Source: Dermacentor variabilis (Eukaryota > Arthropoda > Arachnida > Ixodida > Ixodidae). From it: 64,000 nt of DNA. A program made the translations under genes and the position numbers. Where the stretch lies: positions 204,703,250 to 204,767,249 of the forward strand of contig NC_134570.1 of the NCBI RefSeq assembly GCF_050947875.1, in the 5' to 3' direction. The stretch's first letter is position 1, and every line of letters begins with the position of its first letter. Positions 31,600 through 43,000 of this stretch are shown here, piece by piece. Under the pieces are notes generated by a model. It saw only the letters and a program-made list of their open reading frames with translations, searched no databases and was not told where the DNA came from.

Positions 31600-33290
31600 G
31601 CGTAATCCAGCCTTGATGCAGTCCCTGGTCATCGCCAGTCGTTCTTGTTAAAAAAAATATGGCACGCTTCGATTTTGTGTTGACTACCGGAAGCTAAACA
31701 ACGTCACAAAGAAAGACGTGTACCCGTTGCCTCGTGTCGACGATTCTCTGGACAGGCTGAGGCGCGCGAAGTATTTCTCCTCTATCGATCTGAAAAGTGG
31801 CTACTGGCAAATTGAAGTAGATGAGCGTGACCGCGAGAAAACTGCTTTCGTGACTCCGGACGGCCTTTACGAATTTAGAGTACTCCCTTTCGGCCTCTGT
31901 TCCGCTCCAGCCACATTCCAGCGAATGGTGGATACCGTTCTCGCTGACCTCAAATGGAAAAGCTGCCTCGTCTATCTCGATGATGTCGTTGTCTTTTCGG
32001 AAACTTTTGACGAGCACCTTCGACGCCTTCGGAATGTACTCGAATCCATTCGATCGGCTGACTTTACATTCAAGCCAGAGAAATGCCATTTCGGTTACGA
32101 GGAACTGAAGTTCTTTGGTCACGTCGTAAGCGCGGCAGGTGTTCGTCCCGATCCCAAGAATACTGCTGCCGTAGCAGCTTTTCCCGCTCCAATCGATAAG
32201 AAAAGTGTCCGACGATTTTTGGGCTTGTGTGCATATTATCGACGCTTCATTGAAAATTTTTCAAAGATTGCAGAGCCGCTATATCGCCTTACGCATGACG
32301 ACACGTCATTCCTCTGGACTGATGAAGAACAGACCGCCTTTGCGGAGCTACAACGTCGATTGTCTTCTCCTCCCGTGCTCGGTCATTTTGATGAGGATGC
32401 TGACACAGAAGTACGCACTGACGCCAGCATTATCCGTTTCGGAGCTATCCTTGTGCAATGGCAGGACGGGACTGAACGAGTTATCGCCTACGCGAGCCGC
32501 ACTCTGTCACGCGCAGAGTCCAACTATTCCACCACAGAGGAGTGCCTCGCGGTTATTTGAACTACCACAAAGTTCAGGCCGTATCTCTCTGGGCGACCAT
32601 CTAAAGTTGTGACCGACCATCACGCTTTGTGCTGCTGGTTGACCAACCTCCGAGACCCTTCTGGACGATTGGCACGTTGGAGTCTGCGACTCCAGGAATT
32701 TAACATCACCATCCTATACAACTCAGGCAGAAAACATGAAGATGCTGACACGTTATCACGAGCACCTGTTGAATCTCAGAATACTGACGAGGAAGACGAC
32801 AGCGCCTTTCTGGGAGCCCTCAGCGGGCCGGATCTGCTCGCTAAACAGCGATCGGACGCTGAGTTAAGACCCATCATCGATCACTTAGAAGGCGGCATCG
32901 CGTCCATTCCTCGCCCTGTTTCGCGACGGTTGTCGTCATTTAGCCTACGAGAGGGCATCTTATACAAAAGAAACAGGTGCCGGCGACAAACCACATCTTC
33001 TAGTAGTACCTCATGCCCTTCGCGACGACATCCTATTAGCCTGCCACGACGATCCGACATCTGGTCACTTGGGTTACTCAAGGACTCTGGACAGGGCACG
33101 GCAACTGTACTACTGGCCTAGACTGACTGCTTGCGTCAAACGCTACGTGAAAGGATGCCGTGAATGCCAGCGCCACAAGTCACCACCCTTCAAGCCTGCA
33201 GGCCTTCTACAACCCATCGACCCTCCTACTAAGAAGGACTTCTTAAAAGAGAGCGTTTTAGACCAAGCAGTTCCTACTGCTCGGATTTAA
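31600..33290 (+). pseudogene. Gypsy-3 RT, RNase H and integrase start
   Basis: After a frame change near 31670 one frame runs from 31718. It has VYPLPRVDDSLDRLRRAKYF, SIDLKSGYWQIEVDE, LVYLDDVVVFS (catalytic YLDD), FGYEELKFFGHVV and RRFLGLCAYYRRFIE. RNase H follows with VRTDASIIRFGAIL and LTNLRDPSGRLARWSL. A TGA at about 32558 stands where WTTT would be expected (TGG to TGA). The integrase zinc motif appears in another frame (33069-33290: CVKRYVKGCRECQRHK). The catalytic integrase core is missing. Confidence 0.75.
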
Positions 33291-34333
33291 TCACCATAGG
33301 AACTTCAGCAGTAATTCAGTGGAACTGTCGTTCCATACTTTCCGCTGCAACAGATTTATTATATGTTATTTCTAAATATTCTCCAGATATTATTATTTTA
33401 CAGGAAACTTGGCTTGTTGCTGGTCAGGCTTTTCATCTAAAAAATTTACGATGTTTTCGATTGGATCGCCTATCCCAAGGCGGTGGTTTAGTTTTGTTTG
33501 CCTCATCAAAAATCTGTCATGGAGCTACTGTAACATACCAGATAATGTCCCTAGACTGTGAAATCTTAGCGCTAGATATAATAATCCCTGGTTTCACACC
33601 TTTTTCTATAATTAACACCTACTTCCCCGCTGGAGTGCAAGATACCCGCTATCTGGATACCTCTATTGCACGCAGTCAAAAGAACATCCTACTGGAGGGA
33701 GATTTTAATTCTCATCATGTATCGTGTGGTTTCCGAACGGACACTTGTGGCAAACGCTTGTGGGATTGGGTCTTAACGAATCAGTTCTCTTGCTTAAATT
33801 CGAGAGCACATACTTTCGTGCGGGGTCAGTCGCGATCTGCCCTAGATCTTACGTTTGCTACCTCGAGCATGTCTGTCACCTCCTGGAAGACTGTAGACTC
33901 CGGAACTAACAGTGATCACCTCCCTACAATTTTTGAACTGCTTACCCCGTTAAGTAGTTTAGATAGTAATGTGCGCACTTTTGTTAATTACGAAAAATTT
34001 TAAAATGCATTAAAATCAGCTTTACACACTCAGGAGGACATGGAGAGGGATATTAAAGCAATGAACCTATGTTCCATTCTAAAACAGTCATCAAAAAAAG
34101 CTCAGTTTGTTGTGCAATCTACTAAGGGTGGATCATATTGTCCCTGGTGGAATTCGGACTGCGAGCGAGATTTTAGACGTAGAAAAGCAGCATGGAAGAA
34201 ACTTTTATTCAACCAAAGTCCTGTTAATTGGGCTGATTATACATATATAGCTACTACATTTAAACGAACAGTCTCAAAAGCTAAGGAGGATTATGATTCC
34301 AAGCACTACACATACCTTTCGAAGTCTTGCAAT
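33251..34333 (+). mobile_element. I-clade LINE, segment 1 (endonuclease)
   Basis: Endonuclease of an I-type LINE: IQWNCRSILSA near 33320, IIILQETWL, LLEGDFNSHH near 33695 and SGTNSDHLPT near 33905. A TAA at about 34001 breaks the frame, then SYCPWWNSDCERDFRRRKAA and KEDYDSKHYTYLSKSCN follow. Here LINE-B is inserted, with the target duplication aagtcttgcaat at 34322-34333 and 47067-47078. The frame continues exactly at 47079 (KKALFKFLRSRK). Confidence 0.85.
34322..34333. repeat. TSD of LINE-B, left
   Basis: AAGTCTTGCAAT, identical to 47067-47078. Confidence 0.85.
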
Positions 34334-34412
34334 GATGATGACAAAATGCATTTATTAAGGGATGGCGCGAAGGCCTATACTGGGGAATAGGAAAAGGAGG
34401 GGGGAGGCATAT

Positions 34413-35630
34413 TCAGAGCCGTCCTAGAAGCTGCGCGTCCTTCGCGAAAGCCAAGAGCGAGTCCAGAATGACCCTGTCGGTATCCATCGAGCCAGTTGCC
34501 GGTCTAATCCACTCCTCGTAGGACGACACTCGCACCGCCCTCAGGTGGTGGTCCCGCTGCTGAGCGTGTCGCTGGCACTCCCAAAACAGATGGGCTGCGG
34601 ATGGCCGCGTGGCCATGTCGCAGTCAGGGCACCTGTGGCATCTGGAACGTCCGGCTCACCTGCTCGGCTGACGAAACCTCGAGCATTCATGTGAGCCGCC
34701 TCGTTCCCTGGGTTCCCAGAGTGTGCCGGCACCCAGACAATTTCCACCTCCGTAGTCCCTCGCCCCGTGGCCCGATTTAGTAATCCTGCCGCTGTGACAG
34801 AGATTCTGCCCCTCGCCAAATTTCGGATGGCTGTTTTAGAGTCGCTGAAAATCAGGTCAGCTTCAGTATTACCTATAGCTAGCGCTATCGCCGCCTCCTC
34901 TGCAGTTTCTGAGGAGCGGGTTTTGACTGATCCAGAGGTGACTAAGCGTCCCCGCCCGTCCACCACCACAACTGCAAATGCGTCCTTGTTCTTATACTCG
35001 GCGACATCTACGTAGACTGCCCCGTTGTACTTCCCGTACTTAGCATGTAAAGCTCTGGCTCTTGCCTTCCTACGGTTCTCGTGATGTATCGGATGCATAT
35101 TTTTAGGCAAAGGTTTTATGTACAAGCCCTTGTGCATTTCTCGCTTCACCTGAATTTTCATGTCCCCGGCTGGAGGATCAACTCCAATGCCGATCCTCTC
35201 CAATATATCCCTCCCTACTCTCGTTTTGGAAAGTCTACTGAGTTGCATCGCCAAGTGTGCCTCCTGCCAGTTCTTCCAAGGTGTTGTGCACCCCTAATCC
35301 CAGCAGCCTTTCGGTAGAAGTATTGTTAGGCAACCCATGGGCCGCCTTATACGCCTGTCTAATCATAGCCTCCACTTTGCCTTTCTCCGTCGCGTCCATC
35401 TTCATATAAGGCGTCGCATACACTATTCTACTTAGCACAAACGCCTGTACCAGCTTACACAAGTCCTTTTCCTTGACGCCTTGCTTACGACTGGCGATTC
35501 TCCTGATAAGTCTCACGGTAGCATTGACCGTATTTTTGAGCCTTTCCAAGGCCTCCCTATTCTTCCTGTTAGCCTGCAGATACAGACCCAGGATCCTGAT
35601 CGTTTGGATCAGAGACTGGTGCACCCCCCA
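34413..35630 (-). pseudogene. LINE-B ORF2, thumb, RNase H and C terminus
   Basis: Frame 35624-35235 holds the RT thumb (KQGVKEKDLCKLVQAFVLSR, VYATPYM). Frame 35254-34541 holds RNase H: YNGAVYVDVAEYKN (first catalytic position, normally Y.D.S), SSETAEEAAIALAI (Glu) and LIFSDSKTAIRN (Asp), then IVWVPAHSGNPGNEAAH (terminal H...N.A). The last frame (34616-34413) has AAHLFWECQRH, a HxxWxC-type tail usual for I-like LINEs. Frameshifts separate the three. Confidence 0.75.
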
Positions 35631-35793
35631 CTTTCACCTTAAGCGGTGGTGGCGGGACATAGTGTCTCGCATGTATCCCTCTTGGTTTATCCCTAAGCAC
35701 AAAAAGCTCGGACTTGGGCTGAGAGCACGAGAGTCCTGCCTCCACCGCTAGCTCCTCCACAATATCCACTGCCTGTTGTAAAGTTTCCTCCAA

Positions 35794-37800
35794 TTATGCG
35801 TCGCTACCCCTTGTTACCCATAGAGTAATGTCATCCGCATAAAATGTATGTTTAAGTCCCGATATCCTTGCCAGCCTGGGCGGTATCTTGATCAAGGCGA
35901 GATTAAACAAGAACGGCGATAAAACCGACCCTTGTGGTGTCCCCCTGCCCCCCAACGGGAAAGGATCCGATTTAAGTTCTCCGACTACAATCTCCGCAGT
36001 CCTGTCCTCCAGAAATGATCTGATGTATCGGAAGGTTCTACCCCCCGGTCCTATGTCCGATAGGTTCCCTAATATTGCCTCATGGGCCTTTGTGAGGTCG
36101 AGCCCCAAGATAGCCTTGGTGCCCGTGCCGTACCCAGGATCGACCACGTCCTTTTTGAGCTGTATCATGACGTCCTGCGTTGATAAATTAGCCCTGAAGC
36201 CAATCATCGTTTTAGGTAGCAACTCCTTGTCCTCCACATAACCCTGAAGCCTGTTGAGGACCACATGCTCCATCAATTTGGCCAAACAGGACGTCAGCGA
36301 GATGAGTCGGAGATTCTCAATACAGATCTTCTTCCCTGGTTTAGGAATAAATGTAATCCTAGCATGCTTCCACTCTGCCGGGATCTCCCCGGCCGCCCAA
36401 TATTTGTTCATCAAGTCCGTGAGCGCCCATACTGACTTGAAATCCAGGTTCCTCAGCATTTTATTAGTAACCCCGTCCGGACCCGCTGCCGACGTAGTAC
36501 GAAGCTGCCCCATTGCAAACTCCACCTCCGCCACCCTAAAGTCCGCATCTAATTCGAGGTTTTCCTCTCCCGAGTAATCCGGCAAGCAACCGCCCGCCTC
36601 GCCGTTTATGTAACGACTTCGGAGTTATTGAATGAACTCCCCAGTCGTGCCTTGATACTGATGAACTAACCTAGCCATTTGACCCTTCTGCGCCGATTTG
36701 GTTGCCGCCGGATCTAAAAGGTGCCTCAACAACTGCCATGTTTTTTTGCATCCGAATTGCCCATTCATCCTGTCACAAATCTGCCCCCATTGTTTGCACT
36801 GCAAGTCCAACGTGTAGGTTTCGATTTCTCGTTCTAGCTTGGCCACCTTCCTACGGAGGACCCCATTGTGCTTTTGTTTCTTCCACCTCCGAAGGAGACT
36901 CGCATGCGCTTCCCACATGTGTAACAGTCTAGAGTCCGCCGTAAAACCCTCCTCCACCATCGGAACCTCTTCTGTGGTACCCTTCACGTCCTGCTTGAGC
37001 GCCTCAACCCAGGCTCCCAAGTCCTCGATTTCCCCGCTCACTGTGTCTTTCCTGACTTTCCGAAATCTGTCCCAATCCGTCACTCTAGTTCCTTTTACCC
37101 TGTCTTTGTGCTTAGCAGCACTAAATACCGTGGAAAGGATATAGTGATCACTGCCCAGTGGCTGTCCCGTGTTTACCCACTTTGCATCCCTAATACCTTT
37201 AACAAATGTGAGGTCCGGAGAGGTGTCTATGCTAACGCTGTTGCGTATCCTCGTATGATCTAGCGGGTTGTTCAAGATTGTCCATTGTAGGTCCTGAGCA
37301 ACCCGCCAAAGCCTATTTCCCTTTGGAGTGGCTCGGATGTAGCCCCACTCCGGATGAGGCGCGTTGAAATCTCCAACCACGATGAGTTGAGCCCTAGCCG
37401 CTAGCCGTTGCGTCTTTATCAAGAGGTCTGGCAAGCCCACCCCTTTATCTTTCGGAGAACAATATACATTAAGAACAAAGAGGCTCTTATCTTCCTTTCT
37501 TTTGGGCAGAACCTCTAGCAGGACGTAGTCCTTTCTGCTGCTATCTATGGTATGCTGAATCGCCGTGGCGTTGCGATGCACTAGCACGGCCGTGAAGACG
37601 CTCGATACACCCCCCCGATCAATCTCTGGCGGTGTAAATGCCTTAAATCCCGGTAATTTCACCCAGCCACTAGCCTCTTGCAAAGCTATAATGTCAGGCT
37701 TACTGTCCAGATTTTGTATGTGCAATTGCAGGTTCCCCCGCTTGCGACGGAAGCCCCTGCAGTTCCACTGCCAAACCTCAATTTGCTGGTGAGGGGCCAT
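35794..37800 (-). pseudogene. LINE-B ORF2, endonuclease and reverse transcriptase
   Basis: The endonuclease (37800-36625) has VWQWNCRGFRRKR, IIALQEASG, VVGDFNAPHPEWG and LGSDHYILS. After one in-frame stop near 36625 the RT follows. It reads TTSAAGPDGVTNKML, RLISLTSCLAKLMEHVV, LGLDLTKAHEAI (for the usual DL..AFD), GTPQGSVLSPFLFNLAL and HTFYADDITLWV (catalytic YADD). A second in-frame stop lies at 35794. Domain order is normal for the I superclade. Confidence 0.8.
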
Positions 37801-38914
37801 GATTAGTTACTAGGTTCACTAACATCGGCGCTTGGCCGACTACGGGAGGCAATCTAGCCTGTAGCGTAGCATTGAGCTGTTGAAACATGTCCATAACCTG
37901 TGTTTGGAAAGCCCGCATGTCATTGGTGAAGGCGTCAAGACGCTCCTCAATCTTGTCTAGTCTGGCTTCGATCCTGTCGACCCGAGCTTCGAACCTATCC
38001 TGTCTTTCCTCCAGTTTTCCTATTCTGTCCGCAAGGGCAGACATTTCCCCCCTAAGACTAGTGACTTTAACGACTGGCTGCGGCGTGTCCGCCGTTGAAG
38101 TTTCTGCCACTCTTTTTGCATTAGCTCCCTTATCCGCCGATGGCGGCCTCTTAAGCTTCCCCCGATTCTCCACCTCCATAGCTGTGCTCTCGCTCTCGTG
38201 AGAAGCAGTCGCCTGTGCCGCTTTCAGTGGGGCCTGGACCACCGGCGTCTGTACCCTTTGTCATTTGTCGCTTTTAAGCGCGCGTTCCATCTCTGCCATC
38301 CTGACTTCCATCTTTTTAATCGTCTCAGCCTGCTGCTGCACCTGCCTTTGTAGCTCCTCTCGAGCAGTCTCACTCTGGGAGGCCACGTAGGGCCAGCTCA
38401 CCTTTTTTCTCGTGGCACTGGGACTTCTTCCATGACTGGAACCCTGTTCTCCTTTGCCACGCTCGGGTCCGGACAGTGGTGGGAAGGAAGTGGACCGGTC
38501 CCTGCTCTTGTTATCGTCTCTCGCACCACTGGATGACCGCTTCCTGGGCCTCGAGCGCCTCTCCTCCTTTTCAGTTTGGCCCTTGTCCTCACTGCCCTGC
38601 TGCAGGCCCGTCGGCTGCTTACGGGCTAGACGAAACTTGCAGTTCCGGCTTCCCGTGTTGTGCGCCCCATGGCACACGATGCAGGCCGGGGTGCAGGTCA
38701 GCGGCTCTCCTTCCGGTGGCGCAGGATGGTCCTTTCCGCAACGGCGACACAGATTAGTCTTCGGACGATAACAAACGTCCGCCCGATGTCCCACTCGTCT
38801 GCAGTTATAGCAGGTCTCGACTAACTATCTGTACGGAATCTCAGCGTACAAACAGTTCCAGTAAATAACTTGCCAGGGAACATGCTTCCCCCCGAACGTT
38901 ATCTGAATCGCCTT
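37778..38914 (-). pseudogene. LINE-B ORF1, 3' part (zinc knuckles, coiled coil)
   Basis: It continues ORF1 across the LTR element. AIQITFGGKHVPWQ leads to an in-frame TAG near 38826, then CYNCRRVGHRADVC, LCRRCGKDHP and CIVCHGAHNTGSRNC, three gag-type zinc knuckles. A basic stretch follows, then a TGA near 38261, and a coiled coil with repeated R-I-E/R-I-G units (LADRIGKLEERQDRFEARVD). It overlaps the ORF2 start by a few codons. Confidence 0.75.
38911..38914. repeat. TSD of Gmr1-like element, left (CCTT)
   Basis: CCTT at 38911-38914 and again at 45696-45699. Removing one copy plus the element restores the LINE-B ORF1 frame exactly (...LGKSK then AIQITFGG). Confidence 0.85.
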
Positions 38915-39625
38915 TGTTGCGTTTCGCCTGCGACACGTGGTTTTGCCGGCGCGACTGCGGCGGGGCGGCAGACATTTTGGCCCGATCGTCGTCGCCGCAA
39001 CGCTCTTCGGCAGGTGTTTCCTGGCGCGACTGCGGCGATGCGACCGCAAAGGATCACCCTCTCATTCCAGTCATTGTGCCCGAACCAGGCGATGCGAAAG
39101 CAGGGATCATCCTCTCATTACAGTCATTGTGCCCGACCGGCAGCGCTACGACAGGGTGCTACGAGATCGTGCTCGACATGGTGCTACGGCAGCGCTACGA
39201 CAGGGTGCTACGAGATCGTGCTCGACATGGTGCTACGGCAGCGCTACGACAGTGTGCGTCACCATTAGCCCATTGTACATTCACGTGCTCGTCTTTTGAG
39301 GGGTTCCTTCTTGCCCTCAACTGCGAGAGTATAAAAACAGCTGCCCCCGGACGCCAAAAGGAGGGCTCCGATTTCTTCTGTTGAGTGAAGTGCTCTCCCG
39401 TCTCTCTACTTCGGTCAAACCTGACCGCCAACTCTTTGCGATGTTAAAATAAACAAGTTGTTTCGTTGTTACCAGTCGACTCATGCTTTGCCGGGACCTT
39501 CGGATGCTTCCAGTTGTACCCCAGGCCGCCAGGCCAACGCTACCCTTGGGGCTTGCGACCCAGGTACAACCACGGGCGTCAGCGCCGAGTTCCCAACAGA
39601 TCGTACCAGCGGTGCGATCCAAACA
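38915..39625 (+). repeat. Gmr1-like 5' LTR (711 bp)
   Basis: Starts TGTTGCGTTTCGCC and ends GCGATCCAAACA. It contains two tandem copies of a 'cagcgctacgacagggtgct' unit plus part of a third (about 39150-39260), a TATA box (agtataaaaacag, near 39329) and AATAAA near 39449. It differs from the 3' LTR at about 38950 (c/t) and 39452 (a/c). The second change makes the 3' LTR AATACA, so only the 5' copy keeps a standard poly(A) signal there. Confidence 0.9.
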
Positions 39626-39737
39626 TCTGGTTGGCAGCGGTGAGATCGCCTCCGACTCCAAACATCTGGTTGGCAGCGGTGAGATCGCCTCCGACTTCAA
39701 ACAACTGTCTGCCAGCGGTGAGATCGCGACAACGGAG
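39621..39737 (+). repeat. Primer-binding region repeated three times (39-bp unit)
   Basis: Directly after the LTR, tctggttggcagcggtgaga follows. The 39-bp unit containing the LTR end (ccaaaca) and this primer-like motif is repeated about three times, the third copy diverged (actgtctgccagcggtgaga). The motif resembles a tRNA-Leu 3'-end complement (tggtggcagcggtggga) with small changes. Usually only one copy is present. Confidence 0.7.
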
Positions 39738-40019
39738 GCCAGCAGCGAAGAGATGCAGTTGACGGTATGCTGAGCAGCTCAACGACGATCCGGGAGCAGT
39801 GCAACGAGCCCTGTGTGACGACTGGTTGCCTGCAGCGGAACGACTGCGCGGAATTCCTGCCTGCGAGGTTTGGTGAGTGCGGGACTTTCTTCTTCTGAGC
39901 TTTGCCAGGCTTTTTGTTAGTGTCAGAAACAGAGCTGGTAATTGTGGTTGTCGTTGCTGCCGGGTTAGTTTGCGGCAAGACAATAGTAAGCAGTAGAGAA
40001 AGCAGCATTCAGAGCAGCC

Positions 40020-43000
40020 ATGGATTTGAAGTCGTTGCGCAAACCGAAATTGTTGGAGCTTGCAAGAGAGTTGGGTCTGGATGTCTCAGACAAACTAAGA
40101 AAACCTGAACTGCTAAAGGCTATTCTGGAGTTAGAGGCTGAGGATGACGAGCTGTCGGAATGCCTTGAGACCATTGAAGAGAGGGAGACTGCAAAAAGAG
40201 AAGAGCGTGAACGTAAAGAACAGAAAGAAAAAGAAGAGCGTGAACGTAAAGAACAGAAAGAGCGAGAGCAACAAGAGCGTGACCGTCAACACGCTTTGGA
40301 AATGAAGCGTCTTGAGGTAGAGATGGAACGCGCTCGTAATGGAAGTCAGGCACAAGGTGCAGGAGAACGCGTATTGTTCAAAATGACTGACCTGATGCGG
40401 CCGTTTAAGCTTGGAGAGGACATTGGTTTGTTCCTGGTTAACTTTGAGCGAACGTGCGAGAAGCAGGGGTTCTCTCGGGAAACGTGGCCACAGCGCTTGC
40501 TCACTTTGTTACCCGGCGAGGCGGCCGACGTAGTCGCTCGCTTGGATAGAGAGGAGGCAGAGGATTTCGACACAGTGAAATCGAGTCTTCTAAAAAAGTA
40601 CCGGCTGTCTGCGGAGGCGTTCCGTCGGAAGTTTCGGGAAAATGAGAAAGGCAAAAGTGAGTCATATACAGAGTTTGCGTATAGGCTTATGTCGAACATG
40701 CAGGAGTGGCTCAAAGAAGAGAAAGCGTTTGGTGACCACGATAAAGTTCTGCAGTGCTTCGGGCTAGAACAGTTTTATATTCGGTTACCGGAGAACGTGC
40801 GATACTGGGTCATGGATAGGCCAGACGTTTGTACGGTGGCTAAAGCCGCTGAGCTAGCCGAGGAGTTTGTGACGCGTCGGGCTCGCGGAGCTAAGGACGG
40901 TCAAAAGGGTGAATTTGGCTCGAAGTTCGAGAGGCCGAAGTTCACACCCATGAGAGCAAAGGGGAACACGCGTAGTGCGGATGCGAGTGGAAGCAGTGCG
41001 ACCGAACCTAAGGAGACGGCGGCAGCCGAAGCCGAACGCAGAAAGCGGTTCGAGATGAGGCAAGCGCGCGTTTGTTATACGTGCCAGAAGCCGGGTCACT
41101 TTTCGGCGCAGTGTCCGGAAACAACACCAAAAGTTGTGTTTTTTTCAATAGGCAGCACTGACGAGAACATGAAGCTTCTCGAGCCTTACATGCGAGACCT
41201 CCTCGTGAACGGGAAAGAGTGCCGAGTGCTTCGCGATTCCGCAGCTACGATGGATGTAGTTCACCCGTCTTATGTAGAACCCCATATGTTCACGGGCGAG
41301 TGCGCGTGGATCAAGCAAGCCGTGGAAGCTCATAGCGTGTGTCTGCCAGTAGCAAAGGTGCTTATTGAAGGACCTTTCGGAGCGCTTGAGACCGAGGCGG
41401 CAGTGTCATCTATGCTGCCACCCCAGTACCCGTACCTATTTTCAAACAGGTCCGATCACCTCCTGCGCGAGAAGGGGCTTTTGTTTGGTGAAGCTAGTGT
41501 TCAGGCCTTAACCAGGTCGAAGGTTCGGGAGCTCGCTGCAAAGGCGGTAGTTGCGGGGCCGACGTTATCAAACAACGAAAAAGGGTCAGAGGCGCAGCAA
41601 GCTGATATTCAGAGCACGCCCGAACTGAATAAACTTGAGTCTGTAACGTTAAAGGCGCCAGATACTGGAGAGGAAACGCCCGACACGGGAAAGTTAGAAG
41701 AGCTATCTACTGATTTGCTCATCGCGCCTACGTCAGACGGACTTGATAGGTTGCTAAAAGTCAGCCGGTCGGCTTTGATAGCCGAGCAAAAGAAGGATGG
41801 TAGCCTAGAAAACATACGCTGCAATGTCAAAGAAGGTATCGCCAGGAAAACTGCGCGTTTTGTGGAAAGAGGTGGAGTCCTGTACCGGAAGTATCTAGAC
41901 CGCCGAGGAGTGGAGTTCGACCAGCTGGTCGTGCCTCAATGCTATCGTCAGGATCTGTTGCGCTTGTCACACGGGGGTTCGTGGTCCGGACACCTAGGAG
42001 TTAAGAAAACTAAGGACCGTCTCTTGCAAGAGTACTATTGGCCAGGGTGTTTTCGGGACGCAGACCATTTCGTGAGGACATGTGACACTTGTCAGCGGGT
42101 GGGCAAACCAGGGGACAAATCAAGGGCGCCGTTGAAATTGGTACCTATCATAACGGAGCCTTTTAGACGGCTCGTTATTGATACAGTGGGACCTCTGCCG
42201 GTAACAGCCACGGGGTACAGACACATTTTGACTGTGATCTGCCCAGCGACAAAGTTCCCTGAAGCAGTGCCGCTTAAAGAACTCAGCTCAGTTGAGATAG
42301 TTAATGCACTACTGTCCATATTTGCGCGAGTTGGTTTCCCTGCGGAAATCCAATCAAATCAGGGCACAGTGTTTACTAGCGCTTTGACGACAACTTTTCT
42401 CGAAAGGTGTGGGGTAAAGCTGTTACACAGCTCAGTGTACCACCCACAGTCGAATTCCGTTGAGAAGCTCCACTCCGTCATGAAGCGCGTGTTGAGAGCG
42501 TTGTGTTTTGAACATCGAACTGACTGGGAGCTGTGTCTGCCTGGGGTGATGTTTGCTTTAAGGACCGCGCCGCATGCGGCTACGGGGTTTTCGCCAGCTG
42601 AACTGGTGTACGGTCGCTCGCTTCGATCTCCGCTTCGCATGCTTCGAGAATCGTGGGAAGGTAGGGGCGACGACCCAGTCGTGGTGGAGTACGTGCTTAA
42701 GCTCCTCGAACGCTTAAGAAGGGCACAGGAGTTGTCAGGTGAAGCAATGACAAAGGCCCAGCAGAGGGCCAAGGTTTATTATGATCGGACAGCCAGGGCC
42801 CGTCGTTTTGAGGTTGGCGATGAGGTCATGATATTGCGCACATCGCTAAACAACAAACTAGACGTGCAGTGGGAGGGCCCAGCACGAATTGTTCAGAAAC
42901 TGTCGGACGTTAACTACGTGGTAAGTCTGCCAGGAAAGCGGAAAGCACAGCAAGTTTACCACTGTAATCTGCTCAAACCTTATAGACAAAGGGAAGCAGT

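Larger units (their letters stand above)
30164..33250 (+). mobile_element. Gypsy-3: Ty3/gypsy element, 3' truncated
   Basis: It begins with a putative 5' LTR (30164-30327, TG...CA, containing tttataa) and primer-site region tagtggaggtgcgggg. Gag (30478-31260), RT-RNase H (31600-32800) and the start of integrase follow. Zinc knuckle and protease are missing because gag runs directly into pre-RT sequence near 31280. It ends at about 33250, where the I-clade LINE begins. No right LTR is present. Confidence 0.75.

Noticed and set aside
24925..33250. One single large gypsy element across 24.9-33.2 kb
   Set aside because: There are three separate sets of LTR or primer-site sequences, and RT is encoded three times with different sequence.
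38870..39384. Overlapping plus-strand frames of 120-156 codons in the LTRs (also at 44817-45454)
   Set aside because: They are identical in both LTRs, GC-rich and in several frames at once. These are LTR shadows, not genes.
42092..42772. Minus-strand frames inside the Gmr1-like ORF
   Set aside because: They are reverse-strand shadows of the long gag-pol frame.
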